NCBI RefSeq assembly: GCF_015482765.1
Contig: NZ_JADMLB010000071.1
Coordinates: 1-64,000, forward strand
Reading direction: 5' to 3'
Source of the DNA: Halodesulfovibrio sp.
GTDB lineage: Bacteria; Desulfobacterota; Desulfovibrionia; Desulfovibrionales; Desulfovibrionaceae
Length of the DNA stretch: 64,000 bases
Positions 1 through 7,466 of this stretch are shown piece by piece. The notes under the pieces were generated by a model. That model made no database searches, was not told the DNA's origin, and worked only from the letters and a program-made list of their open reading frames with translations. Each line of letters starts with the position of its first letter. The stretch's first letter is position 1. Made by a program: the position numbers and the translations under genes.

Positions 1-22
1 GTAGCGACAGCAAGGTGATCAT

Positions 23-550
23 ATGTCATTAGTTAATTCTTTATTGAAAAAGCCTGTAGAGGTGACTGAGCTTCAGCAAAAAGCTCAGAAAATTCAAAAC
101 AAAGCAGAAGTGAATGTTTCTAACCTGTTTACGGGACAGCAAACAGATCACTCTCGTTATGTACGTGCTACAGTCAAGTCTGCTGAAGCTGTTCGCAGTG
201 CGATGGATAACAAGATGAACGCAATGACTTCGCTTCTTCAGGCTCAGATTAATTATGAGGAAGGAAGTCAGGCTGAGAACAATGCGTTATACTTGGGCCC
301 GCTTGACCTGTCTTACTCCCGTAGGGCACGTATTGGTGCACGTGCAGGACAAATTTTGGACTTTGATAAAGACCGTCAGTTGCAACATGATAGCGATGCC
401 AGTTCTGCTAAAGAGAGAGTTGATGCTAGAGCCGCTGAAGTTGCTTCGGGAGTTCAGCATGCAGTGCCAGAAAGGGTGCATGTAGCGTCTCCTGTCCGGA
501 CTGGCGGAGCTGCAGCAAAGGTTCAGGCCAGAGTCTCAATACGTGTTTAA
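23..550 (+). CDS. Hypothetical soluble protein, 175 aa
   Basis: I do not recognise the family. The protein has no signal peptide or membrane segment and is rich in Ala, Gln, Arg and Ser. Its N-terminal half is predicted helical and polar (LQQKAQKIQNKAEV at about residues 18-31). A short motif, LSYSRRARIGARAGQILDF (about residues 96-114), looks conserved in character, and the tail is basic and low in complexity. The start ATG follows an AAGGTGAT stretch that can serve as ribosome binding site. The gene is followed by a strong intrinsic terminator, so it ends its own transcription unit. Anything upstream lies outside the window. That it is a real gene rests on ORF length, the RBS and the terminator; the function is unknown. 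Confidence 0.6.
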   Translation: MSLVNSLLKKPVEVTELQQKAQKIQNKAEVNVSNLFTGQQTDHSRYVRATVKSAEAVRSAMDNKMNAMTSLLQAQINYEEGSQAENNALYLGPLDLSYSRRARIGARAGQILDFDKDRQLQHDSDASSAKERVDARAAEVASGVQHAVPERVHVASPVRTGGAAAKVQARVSIRV

Positions 551-630
551 ATTTACTAGGAACGTTGGTGAAGGAGTTCCTTTTCAGTAGGATGAAAGGA
601 ATTGCTTGCTGGCTGAATAGGTATAAAAAA

Positions 631-665
631 ACGTCAGATCTACTAAGATGGATCTGACGTTTTTG
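631..665 (+). terminator. Intrinsic terminator after the first gene
   Basis: A perfect 10-bp inverted repeat (ACGTCAGATC / GATCTGACGT) with a 10-nt loop is followed by TTTTG and preceded by a run of A. It can therefore act on both strands: for the gene ending at 550 and for the convergent minus-strand gene ending at 694. Confidence 0.85.
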
Positions 666-693
666 TTTTCAGGGGAATTACGTATTTATAGTG

Positions 694-1479
694 TTAGTCC
701 GGCAGGGGAATGTTGAATATTTTTTCCCACTGTTTGTGGTGCACAAGAAATCGCTCGGGGCAGATCTCTACACTATTAACTGGCAAATCATTTAAAAGTT
801 CACGGTATTTATCGGGATTACTACCGTAAACAAGACAATTAATTTCTTGGAATCTACGGATGTCGTTTTGTAGATTTACTGTTGAGTCCGGTTCTGTGGC
901 AAGTAATTGAAAAGCTTTTGCGGCACTGGAAGCAATGTCTGCTCCATCTGCATAAACGCTGATAAGCAAGATTACGGAAAGAGTGTCTACCGCTTCTTCT
1001 TCCATTGCATCAGAGATTCCGGTTTTCTGGGAATAGATTACGGCATGCCCTAGTTCGTGGTAAATAGCATGGTGAAGTGTGTTTAATGCTGATGTCGTAG
1101 GAGAGACTTGCTCAAGATATTTTTTGGAAGCAAACAGTTTTTCCATCTCTTTAAAGAAACTGTAGGGGATATGGATTTCAAGTTTGCCGTTTTGTAATAC
1201 CGCAAAATGAGGCCCGAGTTGGGTTCCGAATCGAAGTGTAACGTTTTGGGAGAGCAGGCTCCAATCTTCAACAACTTGGGCTACTTCTTCTGCGACTTCT
1301 GATTGGTGGATAATTCGTGCTGCGGCAACATCTTCTGGGTCGGGGAGTTCGTACGTAACCCGTAGGCTTCCTTTTGCTTCCGCAATCACTGGTAATAATG
1401 CAGCGCAGAAGAGTAATAATGCGGTAAAAGTGATCGCGATGCGAAGGAAGTAAGGGCTGTACGTACGCATGCTCTGCAC
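694..1479 (-). CDS. Secreted DUF4344-like putative metallopeptidase
   Basis: The protein is 261 aa with an N-terminal hydrophobic signal segment (about residues 10-34, ending near AEAKG), so it is probably exported to the periplasm. At about residues 140-146 it carries AIYHELGHAV, a zincin HExxH zinc-binding motif. Downstream acidic residues (MEEEAVDTLS, about 159-168) could provide the third ligand, as in the DUF4344 putative metallopeptidase family, whose members have this length and layout. The C-terminal part contains two Cys (EINCLVYG and EICPERF) that could form a disulfide after export. No peptidase activity is established for this family as far as I know. The gene stands alone and converges on the preceding gene. 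The true start may be a few codons downstream of the given one. Confidence 0.7.
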   Translation of the reverse strand: MQSMRTYSPYFLRIAITFTALLLFCAALLPVIAEAKGSLRVTYELPDPEDVAAARIIHQSEVAEEVAQVVEDWSLLSQNVTLRFGTQLGPHFAVLQNGKLEIHIPYSFFKEMEKLFASKKYLEQVSPTTSALNTLHHAIYHELGHAVIYSQKTGISDAMEEEAVDTLSVILLISVYADGADIASSAAKAFQLLATEPDSTVNLQNDIRRFQEINCLVYGSNPDKYRELLNDLPVNSVEICPERFLVHHKQWEKIFNIPLPD

Positions 1480-1600
1480 TGTAGCGTGAGTTTTTCAATA
1501 TATCAATTGAATTGCCTAGCATTTTAGTCTGTGGCGTAGGGGAGGCATAGCGCTATGAAATGCTTTTGTATGTATCATAATGCTCGTTTGTGGTGGTCAT

Positions 1601-1634
1601 AAAAAAGGGGTGAAGCATAGGCTTCACCCCTTTT
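1601..1634 (-). terminator. Intrinsic terminator of the panC-DUF502-metK operon
   Basis: A 10-bp perfect stem (GGGGTGAAGC / GCTTCACCCC, 1607-1616 and 1621-1630) lies just downstream of the metK stop. On the minus strand it is followed by six T residues. Confidence 0.9.
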
Positions 1635-1656
1635 GAATTCTAGTCTCTTACTGATG

Positions 1657-2829
1657 CTAAACTTTTGCAGCAGTGCGGAGAGCTTCAACTGCATCGGTAG
1701 CTTCCCAACGGAATTCAGGAAGCTCGCGACCGAAGTGGCCGTAGCATGCAGATTTTTTGTAGATAGGACGTTTAAGGTCAAGAGTTTTGCTGATGCCGTA
1801 AGGGCGCAGGTCAAATACTTCTTTAACAGCTTTAGTAAGGATTTCATCAGGTACTTCGGAAGTACCAAAAGAAGTTGCGAGTACGGATACTGGTTCTGCA
1901 ACGCCGATAACGTAAGCGATCTGAACTTCACAAGTAGGTGCGAGACCCGCTGCAACAACGTTTTTAGCAATGTAACGACCCATGTATGCTGCGGAGCGGT
2001 CTACTTTGGAAGGGTCTTTACCGGAGAATGCGCCACCGCCGTGGTGCCCCATGCCGCCGTATGTATCCTGAATGATTTTACGGCCTGTAAGACCGCAGTC
2101 ACCCATTGGGCCGCCGATTACGAAACGACCTGTAGTGTTGATGAAGATACGGGTAGCATCGTCGATGAGTTCTTCAGGAAGAGTTTTTTTGATAACTTCT
2201 TCACGGATGCCTTCAACGATGTCGTCCTGAGATACACCGTCTTTGTGCTGAGAAGAAATAACAACGGTATCGATACGGGTTGGTTTGCCGTCGATGTATT
2301 CGAAGGAAACTTCAGTTTTGCCGTCTGGGCGAAGGAAATCGAGGTCGTTGTCTTTACGGGCAGCAGTGAGGCGCTCGGAAAGTTTGTGGGACCAGTAGAT
2401 TGGAGCCGGCATAAGGGTTGGAGTTTCGTTACATGCGTAACCGAACATCATACCCTGGTCGCCTGCGCCCTGATCTTCAGGAGCAGTCTGGTCTACACCC
2501 TGCGCGATGTCTGGAGACTGTTTATCAATAGAGGAGATAACAGCGCAGGTGTCGGCATCAAAGCCCATATCTGAGCTGGTGTAGCCGATTTCGCGGATAG
2601 TATCACGAACTACAGTCGGGAAGTCAGCGTAACCGGTTGTGCTGATTTCACCGGCAATAACAGCCATGCCAGTGGTAACAAGAGTTTCACAAGCAACACG
2701 ACACTCAGGGTCCTGAGCCATGATGGTATCGAGAATAGCATCAGAAATTGCGTCAGCAACTTTATCCGGGTGACCTTCAGTAACAGACTCAGAGGTAAAA
2801 TGGTATTTACCTTTGTTGTTGATCATCAT
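1657..2829 (-). CDS. metK: S-adenosylmethionine synthase
   Basis: MetK makes S-adenosylmethionine from methionine and ATP in the cytoplasm. The 390-aa length is normal for bacterial MetK. The N-terminal signature [13 protein letters not shown] (about residues 11-23), the central [12 protein letters not shown] (about 122-133) and the glycine-rich [16 protein letters not shown] loop (about 258-273) are all present, so the ATP, phosphate and Mg/K sites look intact. The ATG overlaps the stop of the upstream DUF502 gene by one base (TAATG), which suggests translational coupling, and a GAGGAGC ribosome site lies inside that gene's end. It is the last gene of a three-gene minus-strand operon. I see no SAM riboswitch upstream. 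Confidence 0.97.
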   Translation of the reverse strand: MMINNKGKYHFTSESVTEGHPDKVADAISDAILDTIMAQDPECRVACETLVTTGMAVIAGEISTTGYADFPTVVRDTIREIGYTSSDMGFDADTCAVISSIDKQSPDIAQGVDQTAPEDQGAGDQGMMFGYACNETPTLMPAPIYWSHKLSERLTAARKDNDLDFLRPDGKTEVSFEYIDGKPTRIDTVVISSQHKDGVSQDDIVEGIREEVIKKTLPEELIDDATRIFINTTGRFVIGGPMGDCGLTGRKIIQDTYGGMGHHGGGAFSGKDPSKVDRSAAYMGRYIAKNVVAAGLAPTCEVQIAYVIGVAEPVSVLATSFGTSEVPDEILTKAVKEVFDLRPYGISKTLDLKRPIYKKSACYGHFGRELPEFRWEATDAVEALRTAAKV

Positions 2830-3527
2830 TATGGAAGCTCCTCTAAATCAGATGATGTTTTATTAAATTTTTTTCGTCTCAGTTCAGGGCATTCAGGATT
2901 AAGGATGCCGCCTGAAATCAAAATTTTAAAGGCGTCTTCGACAGAGAGATCCAGCTTAATGGTATCTTCTTGCGGTACCATTAAGTAAAATCCGGATGTT
3001 GGGTTCGGTGTAGTGGGAACAAAAACGTTCAATACACTTTCCTCTGTCTTTCGTTGGATTTCTCCGACTGCGATGCCTGTAACAAACGCCAGAGCGTAGA
3101 GTCTCGGGCGTGGGTATTCAATAAGAACGACTTGTTTAAATTCTTTTGCGGGACTTTTAAAGACACTGATGAACAGCTGGTTCGTTGCAGCGTAAAACCG
3201 GTTGACTCCCGGTACCTTTAAAATGGCCTTTTCTATGGCTCGGGCAATTGCTTTGCCTACATAGTTCCGCACCAGCAGGCCGGTGCAAAGCAAGATAATG
3301 AAAACAAGTAGAATGCCTGTTCCGGTTTCGGGAATTCCAAGTTGACTGGGAATTCTCATGGATTCCGGTATCCATTTCCATGCGCTGTCTGCCCATCTGA
3401 GCAGGATACGCAGGATAAAGACTGTTACAACAATAGGCGCAAGAAAAAGAAAACCGGCAATGAGGTTTACACGTAGAAAATGTTTTAGCCGTTGCCAAGC
3501 AGTTCGTTTTTCCGGCGTTGCTGTCAT
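2829..3527 (-). CDS. DUF502 family inner-membrane protein
   Basis: The protein is 232 aa from the chosen ATG, which has a GGAGA ribosome site 5-9 bases upstream. An in-frame extension to 3602 would run into panC and is not supported. Two hydrophobic segments lie near the N-terminus (about residues 20-45 and 70-95). They are followed by the typical DUF502 stretch with [13 protein letters not shown] and a C-terminal soluble part containing [18 protein letters not shown], which is the family hallmark. DUF502 proteins are conserved in many Proteobacteria and plants, and their role is unclear to me. It sits 11 bases after panC and overlaps metK by one base, so it is surely co-transcribed, but neither partner tells its function. 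Confidence 0.88.
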   Translation of the reverse strand: MTATPEKRTAWQRLKHFLRVNLIAGFLFLAPIVVTVFILRILLRWADSAWKWIPESMRIPSQLGIPETGTGILLVFIILLCTGLLVRNYVGKAIARAIEKAILKVPGVNRFYAATNQLFISVFKSPAKEFKQVVLIEYPRPRLYALAFVTGIAVGEIQRKTEESVLNVFVPTTPNPTSGFYLMVPQEDTIKLDLSVEDAFKILISGGILNPECPELRRKKFNKTSSDLEELP

Positions 3528-3538
3528 GCGTTCTCCGT

Positions 3539-4387
3539 TTACAGGTAGAATGGCCAGTTGTCTAACAGTCTTGCTTTTCCAACATACACGGCTACAGCAC
3601 ACCGTGCTTTATCGGTAATAGTTGAAACCGGCTCAATGGAGTCGGGATCAATAAATTCAAGGTAATCTTCTTTTCCCAGCGGAAGGTGTTGTTTCCAATG
3701 TGCTCGGATAACGTCTTTTAGTTTTTCAACATTACGTTCTCCAGCTTCAAAGGCTTCAGCACCTGCGCGAATACCTGCATTGATGTGACTTGCCTGCTCA
3801 CGTTCTTCCTGTGTCAGGTAAGCATTTCGAGAGCTCATTGCAAGCCCGTCTTTTTCCCGAATCAATGGTCCATTAATAATAGTGGTCGGTAAATTCAAAT
3901 CTCGGGTAAGACGGCGGATAATTGCTAACTGCTGCCAGTCTTTTTCACCAAAGACTGCGTATTCCGGAAGTGTGAGAATCAGCAGCTTTGTGACAACGGT
4001 GGATACTCCCCTGAAATGGGTAGGGCGTGTTGCAGAACATAACCCCTGTGCCAGTTGAGGAACTTCAACCCATGTCGCATGGTCGTCTGCGTACATGCTT
4101 CCGGGTTCAGGGATAAAAAGAATATCTGCACCGAGTGCTTTGGCGTCCGCAGCGTCACCTTCATGATTACTCGGGTATGCGTCGAGGTCTTCATTTTCAC
4201 CGAACTGCGTCGGGTTAACAAAAAGACTTACTATTAATTTGTCCGCTTTTTCGCGGGCAATACGCATGAGATTTTTATGGCCTTCATGAAAGTAACCCAT
4301 TGTCGGAACAATACCGACTTTGATGCCTTCACAGCGCCATTTGAGACATATTTTCTGTAACTCAACAGGAGATGTAACTATTTGCAT
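3539..4387 (-). CDS. panC: Pantothenate synthetase
   Basis: PanC condenses pantoate with beta-alanine using ATP, the last step of vitamin B5 synthesis. The protein is 282 aa, normal for the family. It shows the nucleotidyltransferase HIGH-type motif in PTMGYFHEGH (about residues 29-38), the FVNPTQFG pantoate-binding segment (about 57-64), GEKDWQQL (about 149-156) and the KMSKS-like loop KDGLAMSSRNAYL (about 179-191). It is the first gene of the operon with DUF502 and metK. No panB or panD is visible nearby. Confidence 0.97.
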   Translation of the reverse strand: MQIVTSPVELQKICLKWRCEGIKVGIVPTMGYFHEGHKNLMRIAREKADKLIVSLFVNPTQFGENEDLDAYPSNHEGDAADAKALGADILFIPEPGSMYADDHATWVEVPQLAQGLCSATRPTHFRGVSTVVTKLLILTLPEYAVFGEKDWQQLAIIRRLTRDLNLPTTIINGPLIREKDGLAMSSRNAYLTQEEREQASHINAGIRAGAEAFEAGERNVEKLKDVIRAHWKQHLPLGKEDYLEFIDPDSIEPVSTITDKARCAVAVYVGKARLLDNWPFYL

Positions 4388-4561
4388 ATCAATTTATCCA
4401 GATATATTTGAGGAAGTAATATACGTATCAGAATAACTTGTCTAGTTAAAAAAGGAATAATGTGCACTAAAGTGAGCATTTCCGGTGCCACTTGCGGGAG
4501 AAAAATGTTTGTGTCACATCTCCCTTTGTAAACGTTTTTTAATGAGAGGACATAAACCCTG

Positions 4562-5161
4562 ATGGAAGCTTTGTTTCAAGGAAAACTCGATAACTTTTGT
4601 GCACTGTATGCTGTTTTGAATGCTATGCAACGAACCCATGGTATTAACCATTGGGAAGCACGAAAGCTTTTTCATGCTGGTCTGGTAAGTTTTTCACAGG
4701 ATACTGAGCACTGGGAAAAGATCGTTTGCTGTCGCACAGATTATATTTCAGAAGTTCAGTCGTTTTTTCATGTGATACAGGGTAAAGGTACTCCTTTGGA
4801 GTATACACAACCTTTTCCTGATGGGAAGGCGAGTATTGATGACGTGTTGAAAGTCATAAAAGATTGGAGCCCTGTGAATAAGGAAAAGGGGGTGACTCTT
4901 TATGATCAATCAGAGGGAAAGGGTGTTGTTTTACAATTTAAGCGCTATCTTCCTTTTCGGGGAGCCCCTCTTATTAGTCACTGGACTGCTGTAAAAGAGT
5001 ATGTGGGGAATGAGATTCGCTTTATTGATTCCAGTTTGGAGAAAACTGCGACATACGCACTTCCGGAAAATGGTTTTTGCACGGAGGAGAAAGAAATAAA
5101 GCAAGGCAGGTTGTTTTTAATTAATCCTGCGACGATTTATTTGATAGATTCCAATGTATAA
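4562..5161 (+). CDS. Papain-like cysteine peptidase candidate, 199 aa
   Basis: I do not recognise a named family. The layout suggests a papain/C39-like fold. A Cys sits in QGKLDNFCALYAVLNAM near the N-terminus (Cys13), preceded by a Gln that could form the oxyanion hole. A His sits in LISHWTAVKEY (about residue 141), followed by an Asp in IRFIDSS (about 157), giving the Cys-His-Asp order of papain-like enzymes. No signal peptide or membrane segment is seen, so the protein is probably cytoplasmic. C39-like domains process leader peptides in exporters, but no transporter is adjacent. The gene stands alone and its start ATG follows GAGAGGACAT. Activity is inference; the fold could equally belong to a non-catalytic relative. 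Confidence 0.55.
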   Translation: MEALFQGKLDNFCALYAVLNAMQRTHGINHWEARKLFHAGLVSFSQDTEHWEKIVCCRTDYISEVQSFFHVIQGKGTPLEYTQPFPDGKASIDDVLKVIKDWSPVNKEKGVTLYDQSEGKGVVLQFKRYLPFRGAPLISHWTAVKEYVGNEIRFIDSSLEKTATYALPENGFCTEEKEIKQGRLFLINPATIYLIDSNV

Positions 5162-5486
5162 AAGTTGGAATGATACAAAGAAACGCTTTTTTTTTCTTCA
5201 CGGATTATTTTTTCTATTAACGCGTTAGTAATTGAAATATTTTATTTTCAAATGGTTGCTAGTTATGCTACGAGTGTTACTCTCGGGATGACGCAATGTT
5301 TGGGTTGCTGCCTCGATTTTTAGACAGATGTTACAATGCAGCATAGATATAGATGCTGTATTCGCATAGGCAGGGTGCGCGTTGAGCGCTTTTCTGCTAT
5401 TGGTTTGGAAAGGTTGAATCTGTGTGGGATTTAAACCTGTTGTAGATGCGTACGCGCATTTAGTTTTTTATTTTTGGAGTTTTTTC
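5162..5486 (+). promoter_or_regulatory. Long leader upstream of the RRM protein gene
   Basis: This 325-base stretch carries no convincing gene. It contains several small dyads: GCAGCAT/ATGCTGT at 5338-5359, a GCGC/GCGC hairpin followed by TTTTC near 5378-5391, and ATGCG-TACG-CGCAT at 5446-5459 just before the ribosome site (TGGAG at 5474-5478). Such a structured leader would fit post-transcriptional or cold-dependent control of an RNA-binding protein. That role is inferred. Confidence 0.35.
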
Positions 5487-5750
5487 GTGTCTAAGAACAT
5501 TTATGTCGGCAACCTTGCCTGGTCTGTTAGAGATGATGATTTGCGTGATCTTTTTGAAGAATTCGGTGAAGTAATTTCTGCTCGAGTGATCGAAGATCGT
5601 GAAACAGGTCGTTCCCGCGGCTTCGGCTTTGTAGAAATGGAAGACAATGGCGCTCTTGAAGCCATTGATGCTCTTAACGGTAGCGTTCATGGCGGACGTA
5701 ACCTTAAAGTTAACGAAGCTCGCCCTCGCGAACGTCGTCCTCGTTACTAG
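5487..5750 (+). CDS. RRM-domain RNA-binding protein
   Basis: The chosen start is GTG at 5487, behind TTTTTGGAG; an upstream in-frame extension has no ribosome site. The 87-aa product is a single RNA recognition motif. RNP2 is NIYVGNL (about residues 4-10) and RNP1 is RSRGFGFVEM (about 43-52), with the aromatic residues that stack on RNA bases. The short basic tail ends RPRERRPRY. Bacterial single-RRM proteins of this type are small cytoplasmic RNA-binders, often cold-induced, and their targets are poorly known. The gene is monocistronic with a terminator 85 bases downstream. Confidence 0.92.
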   Translation: MSKNIYVGNLAWSVRDDDLRDLFEEFGEVISARVIEDRETGRSRGFGFVEMEDNGALEAIDALNGSVHGGRNLKVNEARPRERRPRY

Positions 5751-5834
5751 TTCAATAGAAAAATATTCTGTTTTGGCAGATTGCCATGCTGTGTTGCATA
5801 CATGGTAGAACAGAGTCTTCTAGAGAAATCTAAA

Positions 5835-5858
5835 GCCCGCCTTCCGCGGGCTTTTTTA
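5835..5858 (+). terminator. Intrinsic terminator of the RRM gene
   Basis: Stem GCCCGC (5835-5840) / GCGGGC (5846-5851) with a 5-base loop, followed by six T. Confidence 0.9.
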
Positions 5859-6635
5859 TTAGTGGCTATTGGGATGGTAGGGGCTGATTTCTTGGTTGTA
5901 CAAGGTTTGTGCTTCCCGAGAGAGGGCTATATGCAGCATTGCTTGTTTCATGTTTTCTATAAAATGCTGCGGGACAGCGTCATTAAATAAAAAACCGTTC
6001 GGCAGTTCGGCGACTCTTGCCACAATAATTAAATTAGAGGGATCACCGCCGGAAACTTGGTAGTTGTATGTGATGAGCGGTGCGCTGCCTACAATGAGTG
6101 GAGCTCTCCCCTTTTGAAATTTTTTTATGGAACAGGCTAGCGATGTAGCAAAGTCGAAGTTTGCTTCCGAGTAGCCGTTTCGTAGCAAAACAGGTAAGAC
6201 ACTTGCAGCCTTTGTGACACAAATTCGTACATTTTTTAGTTGCTCAGGGGTTGAGAAGAGCAATTTGTCTTTTTTGTGCGCCATAATGACAATATCAAAA
6301 AACATTGGGCTGCTGACGTAACGATATTTTTTTTTCCGCTCTTCTGTCAGTGCTACAGGGAAAAGACATGTCGGTGGAGCCGTGTCGAAGTCTTTTATAG
6401 AGCGGGGCCATGGCTGAACTGTAATTTTTTGTTCAGGCAGATTCATTTTTGCCCAGATTTTTTTTATCAGCGCAATGTTGTAGCCTTTAAGTCTGCCTTT
6501 GTGGAAATACACAACGGGAGGTACCTCTTCTGTAATAAATTTTACAGATTGGCTACTGGCAGCTGAAGATAGCGTCGGTAAGAGCACTAACTGTGCTATT
6601 GCAAGTGCTGAGAATATAAAAATCCGTAGTTGCAT
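5859..6635 (-). CDS. Periplasmic solute-binding-like protein (SBP family 3)
   Basis: From the ATG at 6635 (GGGA ribosome site) the product is 258 aa with a clear Sec signal peptide of about 25 residues ending near SSAAS. The mature part resembles family 3 amino-acid-binding proteins: an opening ITEEVPPVVYFHKGRLKGYN, then a second lobe starting with LKNVRICVTKAASVLP. There is no ABC permease or ATPase beside it, so it may be one of the many orphan periplasmic binding proteins of Desulfovibrio-type genomes rather than an importer component. The family's arginine that usually binds the ligand carboxylate cannot be placed by eye. Its stop overlaps the T-run of the RRM terminator on the other strand. 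Confidence 0.75.
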   Translation of the reverse strand: MQLRIFIFSALAIAQLVLLPTLSSAASSQSVKFITEEVPPVVYFHKGRLKGYNIALIKKIWAKMNLPEQKITVQPWPRSIKDFDTAPPTCLFPVALTEERKKKYRYVSSPMFFDIVIMAHKKDKLLFSTPEQLKNVRICVTKAASVLPVLLRNGYSEANFDFATSLACSIKKFQKGRAPLIVGSAPLITYNYQVSGGDPSNLIIVARVAELPNGFLFNDAVPQHFIENMKQAMLHIALSREAQTLYNQEISPYHPNSH

Positions 6636-6752
6636 AGTTATCCCGTAACAGATACGTGGCATTGTTTTGCTGTGTTGTTGGGTATTTTTTTGTACTATAG
6701 ACTCCTAGTACTTTTGGCAATGTATTACGGCGTAGACTTTATGGAGGAATAT

Positions 6753-7364
6753 ATGGGTCGAATCTTTACTGCTAAGAATTTTCCTTTCATTCTTGCAGCA
6801 GTATTTGTTGTTTTCTTTGGTTTGATGGGGATTGCTCCAGTTTCACGGGAAGTGTGGATTGCTGAAGTTATTCCTGTTGCAGCAATTTTTCTTTTGCTGT
6901 GCATTACGTTTCCTTTTTTCCGCTTTTCCAATGTATCCTATGGGTTGATGGCATTTTGGTTGTTTTGGCATACAATAGGTGGGCACTATACATTTGCCGG
7001 TGTACCTTTTGAGTGGGTGAATGACCTGTTTGGATTTGAACGGAATCATTTTGACAGAATCGGACACTTTTCAGTGGGATTTTATGCGTACCCGATTGCC
7101 GAGCTATTCGTACGCAGGAAGTTAGCCGGACCTGTTGTGACAACACTTTTTGCACTATTTACGATTATGTCGGTTGCGGCGGCTTATGAGATAATAGAGT
7201 GGCAGTACGCTGTTATTGAGGGCGGCACAGCGGGTATTGAGTTCCTTGGTAGTCAGGGAGATATCTGGGATGCACAAAAAGATATGCTTGCAGATACGCT
7301 TGGTGCAGTTGTTACGCTGATTCTATTTTGGGTTTTCGGTAAGCGGTGGGGAAGTCGTGGATAG
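6753..7364 (+). CDS. DUF2238 (YjdF-like) inner-membrane protein
   Basis: The ATG at 6753 has a GGAGGA ribosome site 6 bases upstream; a longer reading back to 6630 is unsupported and would overlap the divergent gene. The 203-aa product has about five or six membrane segments. It contains the family's polar motifs HTIGGHYTF, DRIGHFSVGF, YEIIEWQYA and WDAQKDMLADTLGA, whose conserved His, Asp and Glu residues lie close to the membrane. The E. coli homologue is YjdF. I know of no established biochemical function. The gene stands alone. Confidence 0.88.
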   Translation: MGRIFTAKNFPFILAAVFVVFFGLMGIAPVSREVWIAEVIPVAAIFLLLCITFPFFRFSNVSYGLMAFWLFWHTIGGHYTFAGVPFEWVNDLFGFERNHFDRIGHFSVGFYAYPIAELFVRRKLAGPVVTTLFALFTIMSVAAAYEIIEWQYAVIEGGTAGIEFLGSQGDIWDAQKDMLADTLGAVVTLILFWVFGKRWGSRG

Positions 7365-7418
7365 CGAATGCGACCGAAATGAAGACAGTATAGTTGTGAA
7401 CTTAGGGTAAGTTATTAA

Positions 7419-7450
7419 AAAAGCGGCACGGAGTTTTCCGTGCCGCTTTT
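7419..7450. terminator. Bidirectional intrinsic terminator
   Basis: A 12-bp perfect stem (AAGCGGCACGGA / TCCGTGCCGCTT) is flanked by A-run and T-run. It serves both the YjdF-like gene and the convergent arsR-permease operon. Confidence 0.9.
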
Positions 7451-7466
7451 TATGTTTGATCGTGTT

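Noticed and set aside
1633-2574. A 313-aa frame on the plus strand across metK
   Set aside because: It is antisense to a certain gene, with Cys/Phe-rich composition and no ribosome site.
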